Source: a virus. Taken from it: a DNA stretch of 42,445 bases. The position numbers were made by a program, and so were the translations under genes. A model generated the notes under the pieces. The model was not told the origin of the DNA. It did not search any database and saw nothing but the letters and a program-made list of their open reading frames with translations. The first letter of the stretch is position 1. Each line of letters opens with the position of its first letter. Of this stretch, positions 16,361 through 23,900 are shown piece by piece. Where the stretch lies: the IMG/VR virus record IMGVR_UViG_3300022226_000012, positions 1 through 42,445 of that record. One strand, given 5' to 3'.

Positions 16361-16560
16361 TGGAGCAGAATAATTTAACAATTGAAGAACTTATTCACTA
16401 TGGTAAGCTTGGGGCGGTGGAGGGTCTAAGTCCCGCAATAGCCGAGCGATTTGACGCTTATCTTGATTCTTGCGAGGTCAATGTCAATCAAACTATGGCC
16501 AATGAGATCGAAGATCTCAAGAGCAAGCTTGACGAAATTGAATCCATAGCATCATATTAA
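16360..16560 (+). CDS. Small acidic hypothetical protein
   Basis: 66 aa starting on a TAATG junction. It is acidic and helical; the C-terminal half (MANEIEDLKSKLDEIESIASY) looks like a short coiled coil. No family is recognised. Confidence 0.55.
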   Translation: MEQNNLTIEELIHYGKLGAVEGLSPAIAERFDAYLDSCEVNVNQTMANEIEDLKSKLDEIESIASY

Positions 16561-16578
16561 AATTTCCAGGAGAAAATA

Positions 16579-16845
16579 ATGAACGAAGAAGCGGATATTA
16601 AAGTTGTTGACATGCGGGAATGGCTACGCAACGATAGCCTAATCAGCATGTTCGAGATTATGCTGGCGTCAGCGAAAGCAGGCAAGTTGATTGGCGCGGC
16701 GGGGGTGTTTCTACTCATTGATGAAGGTGACAGTACGCCTTCTCTCGGAATCATGAAAACCGAGAATATGGGTGGCAACGTCTTTACAGTGGTAGGCGCC
16801 ATAGAAAAAATAAAAACCCAGCTGCTCAATGAGATAGGTGACTGA
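16579..16845 (+). CDS. Hypothetical protein
   Basis: 88 aa after CCAGGAGAAAATA. It contains a short glycine/alanine-rich, partly hydrophobic segment (AKAGKLIGAAGVFLLIDEGD) and is otherwise mixed alpha/beta. It overlaps the next gene by one base (TGATG). No recognisable motif. Confidence 0.6.
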   Translation: MNEEADIKVVDMREWLRNDSLISMFEIMLASAKAGKLIGAAGVFLLIDEGDSTPSLGIMKTENMGGNVFTVVGAIEKIKTQLLNEIGD

Positions 16846-17129
16846 TGTTCCAATTTGCGACAGCGTGGGTCGCGAAGGCCGAGGCAATCGGCTCTGAAGA
16901 TGCTCAGGTCCTGGTGTATTTGTCGCAGGAGCCAGGCCAGTGGCGGGCACATCACAGGTGCATCTGCGACGGCATGTATCTCGAATGGTCTCTTAAATGG
17001 GAAGACGATGACAGGTATATTAAAGCTACGGAATATATCAATGCCGTGAAACAACCAGAAAGTGAAACGCGGAGCGATATTGAAGCTGCATTTCGAACCC
17101 AATTGATACAAGCATGGCCGATACCTTAA
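16845..17129 (+). CDS. Hypothetical protein
   Basis: 94 aa, translationally coupled to the gene before it (TGATG). It contains a run of His and Cys (WRAHHRCICDG) that could bind metal. It overlaps the sulfotransferase-like gene by 16 nt. No family is recognised. Confidence 0.55.
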   Translation: MFQFATAWVAKAEAIGSEDAQVLVYLSQEPGQWRAHHRCICDGMYLEWSLKWEDDDRYIKATEYINAVKQPESETRSDIEAAFRTQLIQAWPIP

Positions 17130-17764
17130 CAGTAGTTCTAATGACATCGCGTAGTGGAAGTTCCATGGTGTGTAAAATACTTGCGGAACACGGCTTACTC
17201 TGGCGCGACGGTACCAGCGACCCATTTCAAGCCGCACGTGGCAACGATACCCATGCCTATAAAACGTACGAGCATCCAACGATTAAAGCGGCTCTCAAAT
17301 CCTGTATCGACCGTGATCCAAAAAAACGACAATGGCCCAAAGGCACCATGGTTGAAGTCACCAACCCTCGACTAGATATAATGAAAGATACGATGCAACG
17401 GTGTGATAATTGGCACCCGATTGATTTCGTCAAGAGTGGTGTTGAGTTTGCCGATTTATGGAGTGCATGGGGTGCCTTGGCGTCCCGCAAGATCAATTTC
17501 ATTAAAGTCTACCGCCCGCCTGAAGATATCGCTGCTAGTCTGGAACGGCGCGGCATTGGGCCCTATGATTTAGGGTATGAAATCGCTGCCAAAAGGATAA
17601 AGCTTATGGACGGCATTCCAGGAGTCACTGTCGCAACCAACATGCTCATGAATGAATTGGACTGGGGATACAGTGGGATAGAAGATGCCGTATTGTCCTG
17701 CGGGATAGAGTGGAATCGAGAATCAACCCTATGGGGAATACAACGGGAGAAATTTCATGGCTAA
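17114..17764 (+). CDS. Sulfotransferase-like P-loop protein
   Basis: 216 aa. The N-terminus VVLMTSRSGSSMVCKILAEHGLLW (7-30) fits the PAPS 5'-phosphosulfate loop of sulfotransferases (SRSGSS). INFIKVYRPPEDIAASLERRG in the middle matches the 3'-phosphate-binding strand with 'R-P..D...S'. Sulfotransferases move a sulfuryl group from PAPS to sugars, lipids or small molecules. The acceptor is unknown. It overlaps neighbours on both sides. Confidence 0.65.
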   Translation: MADTLTVVLMTSRSGSSMVCKILAEHGLLWRDGTSDPFQAARGNDTHAYKTYEHPTIKAALKSCIDRDPKKRQWPKGTMVEVTNPRLDIMKDTMQRCDNWHPIDFVKSGVEFADLWSAWGALASRKINFIKVYRPPEDIAASLERRGIGPYDLGYEIAAKRIKLMDGIPGVTVATNMLMNELDWGYSGIEDAVLSCGIEWNRESTLWGIQREKFHG

Positions 17765-17963
17765 AAATTTCTACGCAGTCCGCAAGGGCTGGCAAAACAT
17801 GACAATCTTGACGAGCTGGCAGGAATGCGAACCTCTCGTGTCAGGATTTTCCGGGGCTGAGTTCAAGGGATTCAACACATACGAAGAAGCGGAGGCATAT
17901 TTGGATGTGGGTTGCCAAATTAGAACAATGAGAAAAGAGGAAGGAAATGAGAAAAGCAGGTAA
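17757..17963 (+). CDS. Stand-alone RNase H1 N-terminal (viroplasmin) domain
   Basis: 68 aa, almost entirely one domain. FYAVRKG, then ILTSWQECEPLVSGF and GAEFKGFNTYEEAEAYL (residues about 5-49) match the caulimovirus viroplasmin/RNase H1 N-terminal hybrid-binding domain (YAVrkG...sW.Ec...v.Gf.gA.FK.F.t.eeA..yl). No RNase H catalytic domain follows. The family binds RNA/DNA hybrids or dsRNA. In a phage it might protect or mark hybrids at replication, which is inference. Confidence 0.8.
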   Translation: MAKNFYAVRKGWQNMTILTSWQECEPLVSGFSGAEFKGFNTYEEAEAYLDVGCQIRTMRKEEGNEKSR

Positions 17964-18456
17964 AATCTGGGGCGAGACGGCGCTCATACATGCCAATGGT
18001 GTGCTGGAATTTCACCGCATCGAGGCGCTCGCACAGACGCAGTGCTCAAAGCACAAGCACCAATTCAAATGGAACGGATTCTATGTTGAGACTGGCCACC
18101 TAATAATCCGTGTGTGGCAGAAGGATTACGACCTTTGCGATGTGACTCATTTGCGGCCCGGTGATTTCATGCAAGTGAAGCCAGGCCTGTACCATTCGTT
18201 TGAGGCCCTAAAAGACACTATCGCTTTTGAATTATATTGGGCAGAATTTAATCACGATGACATAGTGCGTGAGACTGTCGGCGGGCAAACGAACGCTAAT
18301 CCAGTGCCAACGACTTTTGATTGGAAATCTAATATACCGGAACATGACGAGCGAGTTTGCGGTCATCCTGGTTGTACTAATTGGACGAATTTAACGACAG
18401 GTGATAATGGTATGGTTCGCTGCCCATTTCATTATGAGGATTTCAAAATTGATTGA
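17947..18456 (+). CDS. Cupin-domain protein
   Basis: 169 aa after AAGAGGAAGGAA, overlapping the previous gene by 17 nt. The central region HKHQFKWNGFYVETGHL..., DLCDVTHLRPGDFMQVKPGLYHSFEAL and IAFELYWAE has the two cupin motifs (H..., G...PGD...PG..H). A C-terminal CGHPGC...CPFH segment may bind zinc. Cupins include sugar epimerases and isomerases and small sensors. The exact role is unknown. Confidence 0.65.
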   Translation: MRKAGKIWGETALIHANGVLEFHRIEALAQTQCSKHKHQFKWNGFYVETGHLIIRVWQKDYDLCDVTHLRPGDFMQVKPGLYHSFEALKDTIAFELYWAEFNHDDIVRETVGGQTNANPVPTTFDWKSNIPEHDERVCGHPGCTNWTNLTTGDNGMVRCPFHYEDFKID

Positions 18457-18673
18457 CATAGCAAAACTAAGGTTTGGGCAAAAGGTTCATTACCAACCCG
18501 ACCATTACGCCGACCATGAATGGGAGAATGGTGTCATCAAAGAAATCCGAAAGGATAAACTAGATGGGGTTTGGGTAGTCTATAATTGCAATGGTGAATG
18601 GGACCGTTTTATAGATTATACGGGATGCCTGACAAATTTACGTGACCTGAAACTGGGTTGGAGATTTAAATGA
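18449..18673 (+). CDS. Conserved phage hypothetical protein
   Basis: 74 aa from TTG 18449, about 9 nt after GAGG. An ATG at 18434 would add five residues but has no ribosome site. FGQKVHYQPDHYADHEWENGVIKEI, VWVVYNCNGEWDRF and TNLRDLKLGW match a small family often seen in phage genomes and of unknown function. It overlaps genes on both sides. Confidence 0.65.
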   Translation: MIDIAKLRFGQKVHYQPDHYADHEWENGVIKEIRKDKLDGVWVVYNCNGEWDRFIDYTGCLTNLRDLKLGWRFK

Positions 18674-18891
18674 TTATCACTCGAAGGGGTTTCTTAAAAG
18701 GCGTGGCAGGTGGTGTGGCGGCTGTGGCCGTGCCGCAGTTGGTAACGGGCGCGCCAAGCCCCGTACCCAATCTCTTTGTAGATGAAGAACACAAGGTGTC
18801 AATGATTTCATTGTCAGGTAAACCACCATGGTGGGAGGGGCCTTGGGATAAAGTCTGCGACGGCTTATTCTACTATGATTGGAATCGATGA
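18670..18891 (+). CDS. Small protein with twin-arginine (Tat) signal peptide
   Basis: 73 aa, starting on an ATGA overlap. Residues 3-28 have the Tat pattern: ITRRGFLKG (R5-R6), then a hydrophobic stretch GVAGGVAAVAVPQLV and a small-residue TGAPS cleavage region. The remaining 45 residues are Trp-rich (KPPWWEGPWDKVC). It therefore appears to be an exported, possibly cofactor-bearing or folded small protein. Tat export is rarely reported for phage products. The function is unknown. Confidence 0.7.
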   Translation: MIITRRGFLKGVAGGVAAVAVPQLVTGAPSPVPNLFVDEEHKVSMISLSGKPPWWEGPWDKVCDGLFYYDWNR

Positions 18892-18903
18892 ATCATCACC
18901 TAC

Positions 18904-19398
18904 GTGGGCAAAACGGGTTTCAGTCTTCAGGATATGTATGGTAATGCCAAGGAGCAATGGCACGATAACGAAATGCTTCGACGATTTGAATTCCCACTTT
19001 CGATGATTACGCCGGAGTTTGGTTCTTTGCAAGGTGGCTGGAATGTGAATCCATCTTCCTGGGATTGGATGCGGGTGGGTTGCTGCGTCTCAGAAGACGA
19101 GCAAGTGAAAATGGTCGCTATAATAGGACTGGGTAATATTGATGATCCCACCCCGCCAGCGTATATACAAAATGCGGAACTGGCCGAAGTTGAAAAAGTT
19201 AATCCCTGGAACCATACCGTTCGGGTAACCAACGACGTTCATTTCTTGCGATGGAGGATGCTTGAGCCTGAGTACCTTTATTATGAATTTGTATCTAACC
19301 AAGCGGGTTACCCGAAGGGTCCAGACTTCTTACATTCTATGACGGGGTCATTACGAGTACCTTTCATATTGGCACGTGACTTATACTACGAGGGTTAA
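18904..19398 (+). CDS. Hypothetical protein (start uncertain)
   Basis: 164 aa if GTG 18904 is used, which lacks a clear ribosome site; ATG 18934 (after TTCAGGAT) would give about 154 aa. It is rich in Trp, Pro and Met (SLQGGWNVNPSSWDWMRVGCC) and ends three bases before the next gene. No family is recognised. Confidence 0.55.
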   Translation: MGKTGFSLQDMYGNAKEQWHDNEMLRRFEFPLSMITPEFGSLQGGWNVNPSSWDWMRVGCCVSEDEQVKMVAIIGLGNIDDPTPPAYIQNAELAEVEKVNPWNHTVRVTNDVHFLRWRMLEPEYLYYEFVSNQAGYPKGPDFLHSMTGSLRVPFILARDLYYEG

Positions 19399-19998
19399 AT
19401 GAATATTATACCAATAGATGAACAATGGGCATTACCTCCACCTAAGTGGTTCAAAAACAAACTGGTTTTTGAGTTGGGCAACAAAAAGAATGCCAATGGT
19501 CTGTACCGTGACCAATACCTTGCATGGAGTGCGGGTTATCAATGTTTTGATTGGAACGAGTTGGATGGCGCTATCAACATTGATTTTGGAATACGGATAC
19601 CTGAGAAGTATGAAGGTGTAGCTGACTTGGTCACTAATTTTGGCTTCACTGAGCATGTTTACACGGACCAGGTACAGTGTTGGGAAAATGTCGCACGGCT
19701 CTCGTCCAAGCTAGGCTGCTATCTCGCAATGGTTTTGCCGTATCCAGGACATTGGGAACACCATGGCGTTTACCAACCTCAAATGGAATGGCTTATTGAA
19801 TGGTGCAAAATGAATGGGTATGACGTGGATACTTCTGTCATCAACGATAATCGTCGGAGATGGGTCAATGTAGTTGGCGCTCAACGCACGGCCGGATTCA
19901 ATCCTGATACCTACATTACTCCAGGAATGGACAAGATGCATATCACCAATCCGAGGATGCGGGTTAATCTGAAAGAACGCAATTGCGGTATTCAGTAA
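19399..19998 (+). CDS. Methyltransferase-fold protein, possibly degenerate
   Basis: 199 aa. LVFELGNKKN (about 22-31) is a motif I-like strand without the full glycine loop, FDWNELDGAINIDFG follows as a second strand, and DLVTNFGFTEHVYTDQVQCWENVARL resembles the '..EHv.d' region of class I methyltransferases. The missing glycines suggest either a diverged SAM site or an inactive partner for the other methyltransferases here. It is the last gene before a promoter. Confidence 0.5.
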   Translation: MNIIPIDEQWALPPPKWFKNKLVFELGNKKNANGLYRDQYLAWSAGYQCFDWNELDGAINIDFGIRIPEKYEGVADLVTNFGFTEHVYTDQVQCWENVARLSSKLGCYLAMVLPYPGHWEHHGVYQPQMEWLIEWCKMNGYDVDTSVINDNRRRWVNVVGAQRTAGFNPDTYITPGMDKMHITNPRMRVNLKERNCGIQ

Positions 19999-20027
19999 TT
20001 GTATTAAATAGCACCTTATAGTATTAT
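19999..20027 (+). promoter_or_regulatory. Sigma70-like promoter
   Basis: TTGTAT (19999-20004), 17-bp spacer, TATTAT (20022-20027). It begins one base past the preceding stop codon. The leader that follows carries AGGAAAGGAG and then the ATG at 20056. Confidence 0.6.
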
Positions 20028-20055
20028 ATGGTTTACATAGGAAAGGAGTATTAAA

Positions 20056-20373
20056 ATGAAATTATTTATTTATGTATCAAACCCAGAAGCATTTATGGAC
20101 CTTGATCAGTGGACTCGTGAGCACTCAATAACGGCTACCACATCTGATGGAATGGAGGATCACGGATGGGTTCTCATACAAGAAATTGAAATTGATGTCG
20201 ATAGCATTGATATCAATAGGGTGCGTGAATTGGCACTCAAATCAATCAAAGAAGCTGAGCAAAAAGAGAGGGCCGAATTCGAGGTCAAGATGCAATCTTA
20301 CGAAGAGCGCCGCCGCCGTCTTCTCGCCATAACGCATCAGCCATCGAGCATAGGAGCACCACTCGATGAATGA
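20056..20373 (+). CDS. Hypothetical protein with helical tail
   Basis: 105 aa, first gene of its transcription unit. The N-terminal part is alpha/beta (MKLFIYVSNPEAFMDL, HGWVLIQEIEIDVD); residues about 57-95 form a charged helix or coiled coil (AEQKERAEFEVKMQSYEERR). No family is recognised. It overlaps the next gene by 8 nt. Confidence 0.6.
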   Translation: MKLFIYVSNPEAFMDLDQWTREHSITATTSDGMEDHGWVLIQEIEIDVDSIDINRVRELALKSIKEAEQKERAEFEVKMQSYEERRRRLLAITHQPSSIGAPLDE

Positions 20374-20683
20374 TCTTCGCTCATCGCAACCGAAAACGTG
20401 GGGCGTACTTGAGCGCTGGTGGGCGGTAGAGTGGGCGCGAATGAAGGCGGACCTTTACGCCATGTTTCACCCTTCCTGCCGTGTTTATATTGAAAACACC
20501 TGGGTAGAAGATCGCAACCATAAGGATCTTCATGGCGAAGCGATGTTTAAGGAGTACATCACCTACATCGCTGTCATTAAAGGTACCATTCAAAAAGGTG
20601 ATTTACGAGTAGTCAAAGAATACTTTGGTGCTCTTCGCATACCGCTGGAGGCTTATAATGAGCCGAATCAGGAGGTAGAGTGA
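20366..20683 (+). CDS. Hypothetical protein
   Basis: 105 aa, translationally coupled to the gene before it. Trp-rich N-terminus (TWGVLERWWAVEWARMKADL), then mixed alpha/beta. No recognisable motif. Confidence 0.55.
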   Translation: MNDLRSSQPKTWGVLERWWAVEWARMKADLYAMFHPSCRVYIENTWVEDRNHKDLHGEAMFKEYITYIAVIKGTIQKGDLRVVKEYFGALRIPLEAYNEPNQEVE

Positions 20684-20687
20684 GGGC

Positions 20688-20909
20688 ATGAGTGAGAAGA
20701 TAATCGACGATGATTACCTTGGTGACGGCGTCTATGCGAGCTATGATGGGTACAGCATCATATTAGATTTGCGAGGGCAGGATAGTTTCACTCGTATCGT
20801 CCTCGAGCCTAAGGTCTTGCAGGCTCTTAATCGTTACGCGGAAAGGGCGGAATCAAAACGAAAGGAATATTTGGAGAAAAATAATGAAAACGAAGTTCAA
20901 CCTGAATGA
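20688..20909 (+). CDS. Conserved small phage protein
   Basis: 73 aa after GAGTGAGGGC. YLGDGVYASYDGYSIILDLRG, then RIVLEPKVLQALNRY is a recurrent small phage protein pattern (a beta sheet followed by a helix) with no assigned function. It overlaps the following gene by 26 nt. Confidence 0.65.
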   Translation: MSEKIIDDDYLGDGVYASYDGYSIILDLRGQDSFTRIVLEPKVLQALNRYAERAESKRKEYLEKNNENEVQPE

Positions 20910-21276
20910 ATTACCAGCTATCTTTGACAAGATAAACGAGCTGGCCGAGCTACTTTCTGAACCCGAAGAGGTTGAGAAAGTTGTACCTATGCGAGGCAAC
21001 ATGACCCTGGATGAGGTCAATGTCTCGTTGTTTGATGAATGTCAACGACTGCAGGCGGGTCTGCTCGGTATGAAGCCGATGGAGGACGCACCACGCGATG
21101 GAACGTACATCATCCTGTTTGCGCCGAGTGGCTATAACACCACTCAGTGGAGGTGTGAAATTTGTCATTATGACGCAGAGTACCGACCTCGTCAACCCTG
21201 GGTTAATCACGCCAGTGATTCATTCACGGAGGGAGGAGATGAACCCTGCGGATGGTTGCCGTTACCAAGTGAATAG
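20884..21276 (+). CDS. DUF551-like protein with helical extension
   Basis: 130 aa after GGAGAAAATA. The N-terminal third is helical and acidic. The C-terminal part has MKPMEDAPRDGTYIILF, a Trp/Cys-containing middle and ends GWLPLPSE, the layout of DUF551-like proteins (APkDGt..I ... W.PLP). The function is unknown. It overlaps the next methyltransferase gene. Confidence 0.6.
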   Translation: MKTKFNLNELPAIFDKINELAELLSEPEEVEKVVPMRGNMTLDEVNVSLFDECQRLQAGLLGMKPMEDAPRDGTYIILFAPSGYNTTQWRCEICHYDAEYRPRQPWVNHASDSFTEGGDEPCGWLPLPSE

Positions 21277-21757
21277 ACCGACTAAATGGGATAGCGGTTG
21301 GCCTGAAACTATTTGCGGCAAGGGCGCGAAGATCAGTGAAACCAAAGCCATACGCGAATGGTTACCGCAGGTTATTCGTGACTGGGATCTTCACACCATC
21401 GCTGATGTCGGTTGCGGTGACCGCAATTGGATCAAAGAGGTGGATTGGGGCAAGAGTCCGATTTACTACCAGGGGTTCGATATCGCCAACCACGGTCCTT
21501 CGTTTGACTGCACTAAGGATATACTGCCCATTCCATTTGACTTGGTTCTTTGTATCTATGTCCTCAATCATTTATACGGTTCAAAAGACATGGAAACTTC
21601 GATCGAAAATTTTCGGAAGAGTGGATCCAAATATCTGCTGGCCACCTTTAATGACGTAGATAAATTTCTGTTGGAACCTCAAGATTTCATATGGCACAAG
21701 GAGAAGACAAGCGGCTCGGTATCAAGGAATTGGTACTACGGAATATTCAAATTATGA
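21239..21757 (+). CDS. Class I SAM-dependent methyltransferase
   Basis: 172 aa from ATG 21239; the ribosome site GGGAGG lies unusually close, and GTG 21269 is an alternative. IADVGCGDRNWIKEVDW (about 55-71) is SAM motif I, and FDLVLCIYVLNHLYGSKD corresponds to motif IV. The N-terminal KWDSGWPETICGKGAKISET segment is typical of a phage methyltransferase group. The target is unknown. It ends on an ATGA junction. Confidence 0.7.
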   Translation: MNPADGCRYQVNRPTKWDSGWPETICGKGAKISETKAIREWLPQVIRDWDLHTIADVGCGDRNWIKEVDWGKSPIYYQGFDIANHGPSFDCTKDILPIPFDLVLCIYVLNHLYGSKDMETSIENFRKSGSKYLLATFNDVDKFLLEPQDFIWHKEKTSGSVSRNWYYGIFKL

Positions 21758-21990
21758 TTAGGGCGTTCAGAACTGATGCTATTGGCGTCACATCAATTGT
21801 GTTCGCAGACTCAGCGAGCAAGGCACGGTATGATACCTATTTGTGCGCCAAGGATGCTGGGTACAGTTTAAGGTTCAGTGATATAACTGTCCTCCGCGCT
21901 CCAGAGTACGACAATAGGCGAACGTTCGACGGTAGTATACCAACGGGCAGGATGTGCCATAACCCTGAAACATTAAAGAAAATCGAATGA
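21754..21990 (+). CDS. Hypothetical protein
   Basis: 78 aa starting on an ATGA junction. IGVTSIVFADSASKARYDTYLCAKDAGYSLRF looks like a small alpha/beta fold. No family is recognised. It ends on a second ATGA junction. Confidence 0.55.
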   Translation: MIRAFRTDAIGVTSIVFADSASKARYDTYLCAKDAGYSLRFSDITVLRAPEYDNRRTFDGSIPTGRMCHNPETLKKIE

Positions 21991-22091
21991 CTGAAGATGT
22001 CCTCGTATGCGGTTGTTTGCATGAAGCTCATAAGCAATATATTGAAACCTACCAACCTCCTAAATTGAACGGAAATATTCAAAATGAGTGA
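21987..22091 (+). CDS. Very small Cys/His-containing protein
   Basis: 34 aa between two overlapping junctions (ATGA upstream, 8-nt overlap downstream). CGCLHEAHK could be half of a metal site. Only position and coupling support it. Confidence 0.4.
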   Translation: MTEDVLVCGCLHEAHKQYIETYQPPKLNGNIQNE

Positions 22092-22512
22092 GGCTGGTCT
22101 ATGGACCACAATGCGGCAGCAAATGGGTGCCAACAAATATTGGAGAGAGGCGACTCGGCACGAGGACTCATTGCAAACTGGTATTGCAGACGTTTCCTTC
22201 GTTTCCAACAACGGGTTCCATGGTTGGATGGAACTGAAAAAACTCAACGAGTGGCCTAAACGAGAGAGCACGATCGTAAGAATCGATCACTACACTGATG
22301 ATCAAAGAATATGGCTTGCACGGAAAGGACGCGCTGGTGGCTATACGTGGCTCTTCCTGCAAGTCGGGCGAGATTACCTGCTGTTCAATTGGAAAGCGGC
22401 GCAGGAAGTCGGTAGGCTGCCCAAAGAGCACCTAATGAGGTCAGCCAGCCTCGTAAGCGAGAAGGGTATGAATTGGGCGCAGCTAGGTCGAATTTTGTGC
22501 TTTCCTTTTTGA
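22084..22512 (+). CDS. PD-(D/E)XK (VRR-NUC-like) nuclease
   Basis: 142 aa. E27, GIADV (33-37), then HGWMELKK (46-53) give the E...G.(P/A)D...ELK active site, and TDDQRIW (71-77) supplies the helix Gln. The order fits VRR-NUC/Holliday-resolvase-like nucleases of phages, which cut branched or modified DNA. It is directly followed by the AATATTCAAA repeat region. It may act in recombination or at a replication site (inference). Confidence 0.72.
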   Translation: MSEAGLWTTMRQQMGANKYWREATRHEDSLQTGIADVSFVSNNGFHGWMELKKLNEWPKRESTIVRIDHYTDDQRIWLARKGRAGGYTWLFLQVGRDYLLFNWKAAQEVGRLPKEHLMRSASLVSEKGMNWAQLGRILCFPF

Positions 22513-22616
22513 AAAAAATATTCAAAAAAAATATTCAAATGATTCAAATAATTGAACTCAAAAAATGATTTCAGTTTTGAGGAAAATATTCAAAAAAATA
22601 TTCAAATGATTCAAAT
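22511..22616 (+). repeat. AT-rich direct repeats (AATATTCAAA family), left copy
   Basis: Two near-identical blocks of about 35-39 bp (22511-22549 and 22582-22616) each carry two AAATATTCAAA elements followed by TGATTCAAAT. The surrounding DNA to about 22665 is extremely AT-rich and has no gene. A second cluster of the same element is at 27837-27922. Candidates are a replication origin (iterons) or binding sites for an AT-preferring DNA protein. Confidence 0.7.
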
Positions 22617-22667
22617 CAATTTTGAAATTATTTTAAAATATTATCTCAAATTAAATAGGAAAATGAT

Positions 22668-22910
22668 ATGGAAATTGAATGTGAACACGATTGGGAATTC
22701 ATTGCAGACTGGGAGGGTGACTCCAGTTTGCCAAATGGAACACGTGACTTATCGCATTGGCGATGCCTTGCGTGTGACCTAGAGCAGATAGAGACTCCCG
22801 AAGGTATTGAGCCTAGTTGCGAACCTGATTACGAGGATGAGGATAGGCTAAATCGACGAGGAGAACATGAGTTAGATTACACTTATGACCCTCTGCGCCG
22901 TGACCCCTAG
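22668..22910 (+). CDS. Small acidic hypothetical protein with Cys pairs
   Basis: 80 aa after TAGGAAAATGAT. CEHDWEFI near the start and WRCLACDLEQIETPEG form C..H...C..C spacing suggestive of a zinc ribbon. The C-terminus is very acidic (CEPDYEDEDRL). No family is recognised. It is bounded by repeat arrays on both sides. Confidence 0.55.
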   Translation: MEIECEHDWEFIADWEGDSSLPNGTRDLSHWRCLACDLEQIETPEGIEPSCEPDYEDEDRLNRRGEHELDYTYDPLRRDP

Positions 22911-22915
22911 TCATC

Positions 22916-23017
22916 ATTTCTTGCGGCCCTGGTTTTTTCTGAGAGAAAGAAGCGGGCGGCGGCGCAACCAGGCTGCTGAAAATTTCTTGCGGCCCTGGTT
23001 TTTTCTGAGAGAAAGAA
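22916..23017 (+). repeat. 36-bp exact direct repeat, two copies (TTGCGGCC family)
   Basis: The 36-bp sequence at 22916-22951 recurs exactly at 22982-23017; its core is TTGCGGCCCTGGTTTTTTCT. The second copy ends on the base before the ATG of the next gene, so it forms that gene's leader. Two more copies of the core lie at 28243-28334. No known element matches. The position before an HTH regulator gene suggests operators (inference). Confidence 0.85.
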
Positions 23018-23245
23018 ATGCGTAGACTGAAACAGATTGCAGTGAATGAAACGAGCCTTTTCGCGGTCGCTGAAGATGGAACCTTCTGGCGAGCTGAATT
23101 GTGGACTGAGGGTGACCCACAATGGCGAAGAGTGAAATGCCCACCTGAAGGAGACGACCATCCCGAATTAACAATTGAAGAAATCGGGGAAAGGTTGAAG
23201 AAAAAGAGCCGAGGAATGATAATTGGAAGAGGTAAGAAAGAATGA
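23018..23245 (+). CDS. Hypothetical protein
   Basis: 75 aa whose start codon directly follows the second 36-bp repeat, so translation starts from GAGAAAGAA inside the repeat. QIAVNETSLFAVAEDGTFWRAELW reads like a beta-propeller-type blade, and the C-terminus is basic. It overlaps the regulator gene by 4 nt. Confidence 0.6.
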   Translation: MRRLKQIAVNETSLFAVAEDGTFWRAELWTEGDPQWRRVKCPPEGDDHPELTIEEIGERLKKKSRGMIIGRGKKE

Positions 23246-23622
23246 AATTAAAGCCACATGAAATATTCACCATTTGGAGAAAACGAAATAATTTTTCTCA
23301 GGAAGAACTGGCTGAAAGGTTTAAAGTCAGCCAAGGTTACATTTCACATATGGAGATGGGAATAAGGCCGATACCGAAACGAGTACGAGACGCGATGCCG
23401 AAGAAGATGCGGATCAAAGAGGGCGACGAATTTCAGGTGCGTGTTCGTCGTCAAGGTATCAATATGCTGCTCGCAGTGAAGATGTTCAAAGCGAGTCACC
23501 AAAAGCTGCTTCAGTACATGCGCAATGAAATTCCAATTCCGAAACAAATCTGGGAAAAACTCGAGCACGACGAAAAGAAGTTTGCGGAATACAAGGAGAA
23601 GAAAAAGGCGGAAACCGCGTAA
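23242..23622 (+). CDS. XRE-type HTH regulator with apparent second HTH
   Basis: 126 aa, overlapping the previous gene by 4 nt. Residues 8-47 (IFTIWRKRNNFSQEELAERF, KVSQGYISHMEMG) are a Cro/CI-type HTH. Residues 68-103 (GINMLLAVKMFKASHQKLLQ, then MRNEIPIPK) parallel the first in order (FKxS..., PIPK), which suggests an internal duplication. It is likely a DNA-binding repressor or activator. The repeats just upstream, and again near the far end of the leftward block, are candidate targets. Confidence 0.75.
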   Translation: MKLKPHEIFTIWRKRNNFSQEELAERFKVSQGYISHMEMGIRPIPKRVRDAMPKKMRIKEGDEFQVRVRRQGINMLLAVKMFKASHQKLLQYMRNEIPIPKQIWEKLEHDEKKFAEYKEKKKAETA

Positions 23623-23867
23623 CAGTGCGGTTTTGCGGCGCATTTCTAAGCGTGTCTACGGCTATCTAAGCCACTTTCATGTAATACAGTACTTAGGGTG
23701 GGTGTATTATTTGGACGCGAGAGGTAGCCAATGTCGCGGTCCTGTACTCTATGGCTGTCTAAGCGTGGGTAATATGCGGGTGGCTAGTGTATTGGGTATT
23801 ATATGAACGTGGCGTGTCGCGCAAATCTCGCGGTCCATTTTAGTGGTGAAAGCAACCAGCGACCCAC
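23623..23867. other. Non-coding convergent gap
   Basis: About 245 bp between the rightward regulator gene and the terminator of the leftward block. It contains loosely repeated TATCTAAGCC / TGTCTAAGCG and TGTATTAT-type elements but no convincing gene, tRNA or terminator for the rightward transcript. Confidence 0.4.
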
Positions 23868-23892
23868 AAAAAAGCCCCGCCGGAGCGGGGCC
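23868..23892 (-). terminator. Rho-independent terminator of the leftward block
   Basis: On the minus strand, GCCCCGC and GCGGGGC pair around a TCCG loop and are followed by TTTTTT. It lies just after the stop of the first winged-helix-like gene. Confidence 0.9.
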
Positions 23893-23900
23893 ATGAAGCT

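Noticed and set aside
22511-23017. Possible CRISPR array because of the repeats
   Set aside because: Only two repeats per site, no set of uniform spacers and no cas genes.
23525-23806. + strand ORF extending past the regulator gene
   Set aside because: Most of it is a shadow of the regulator; the rest covers imperfect repeats and has no start signals.
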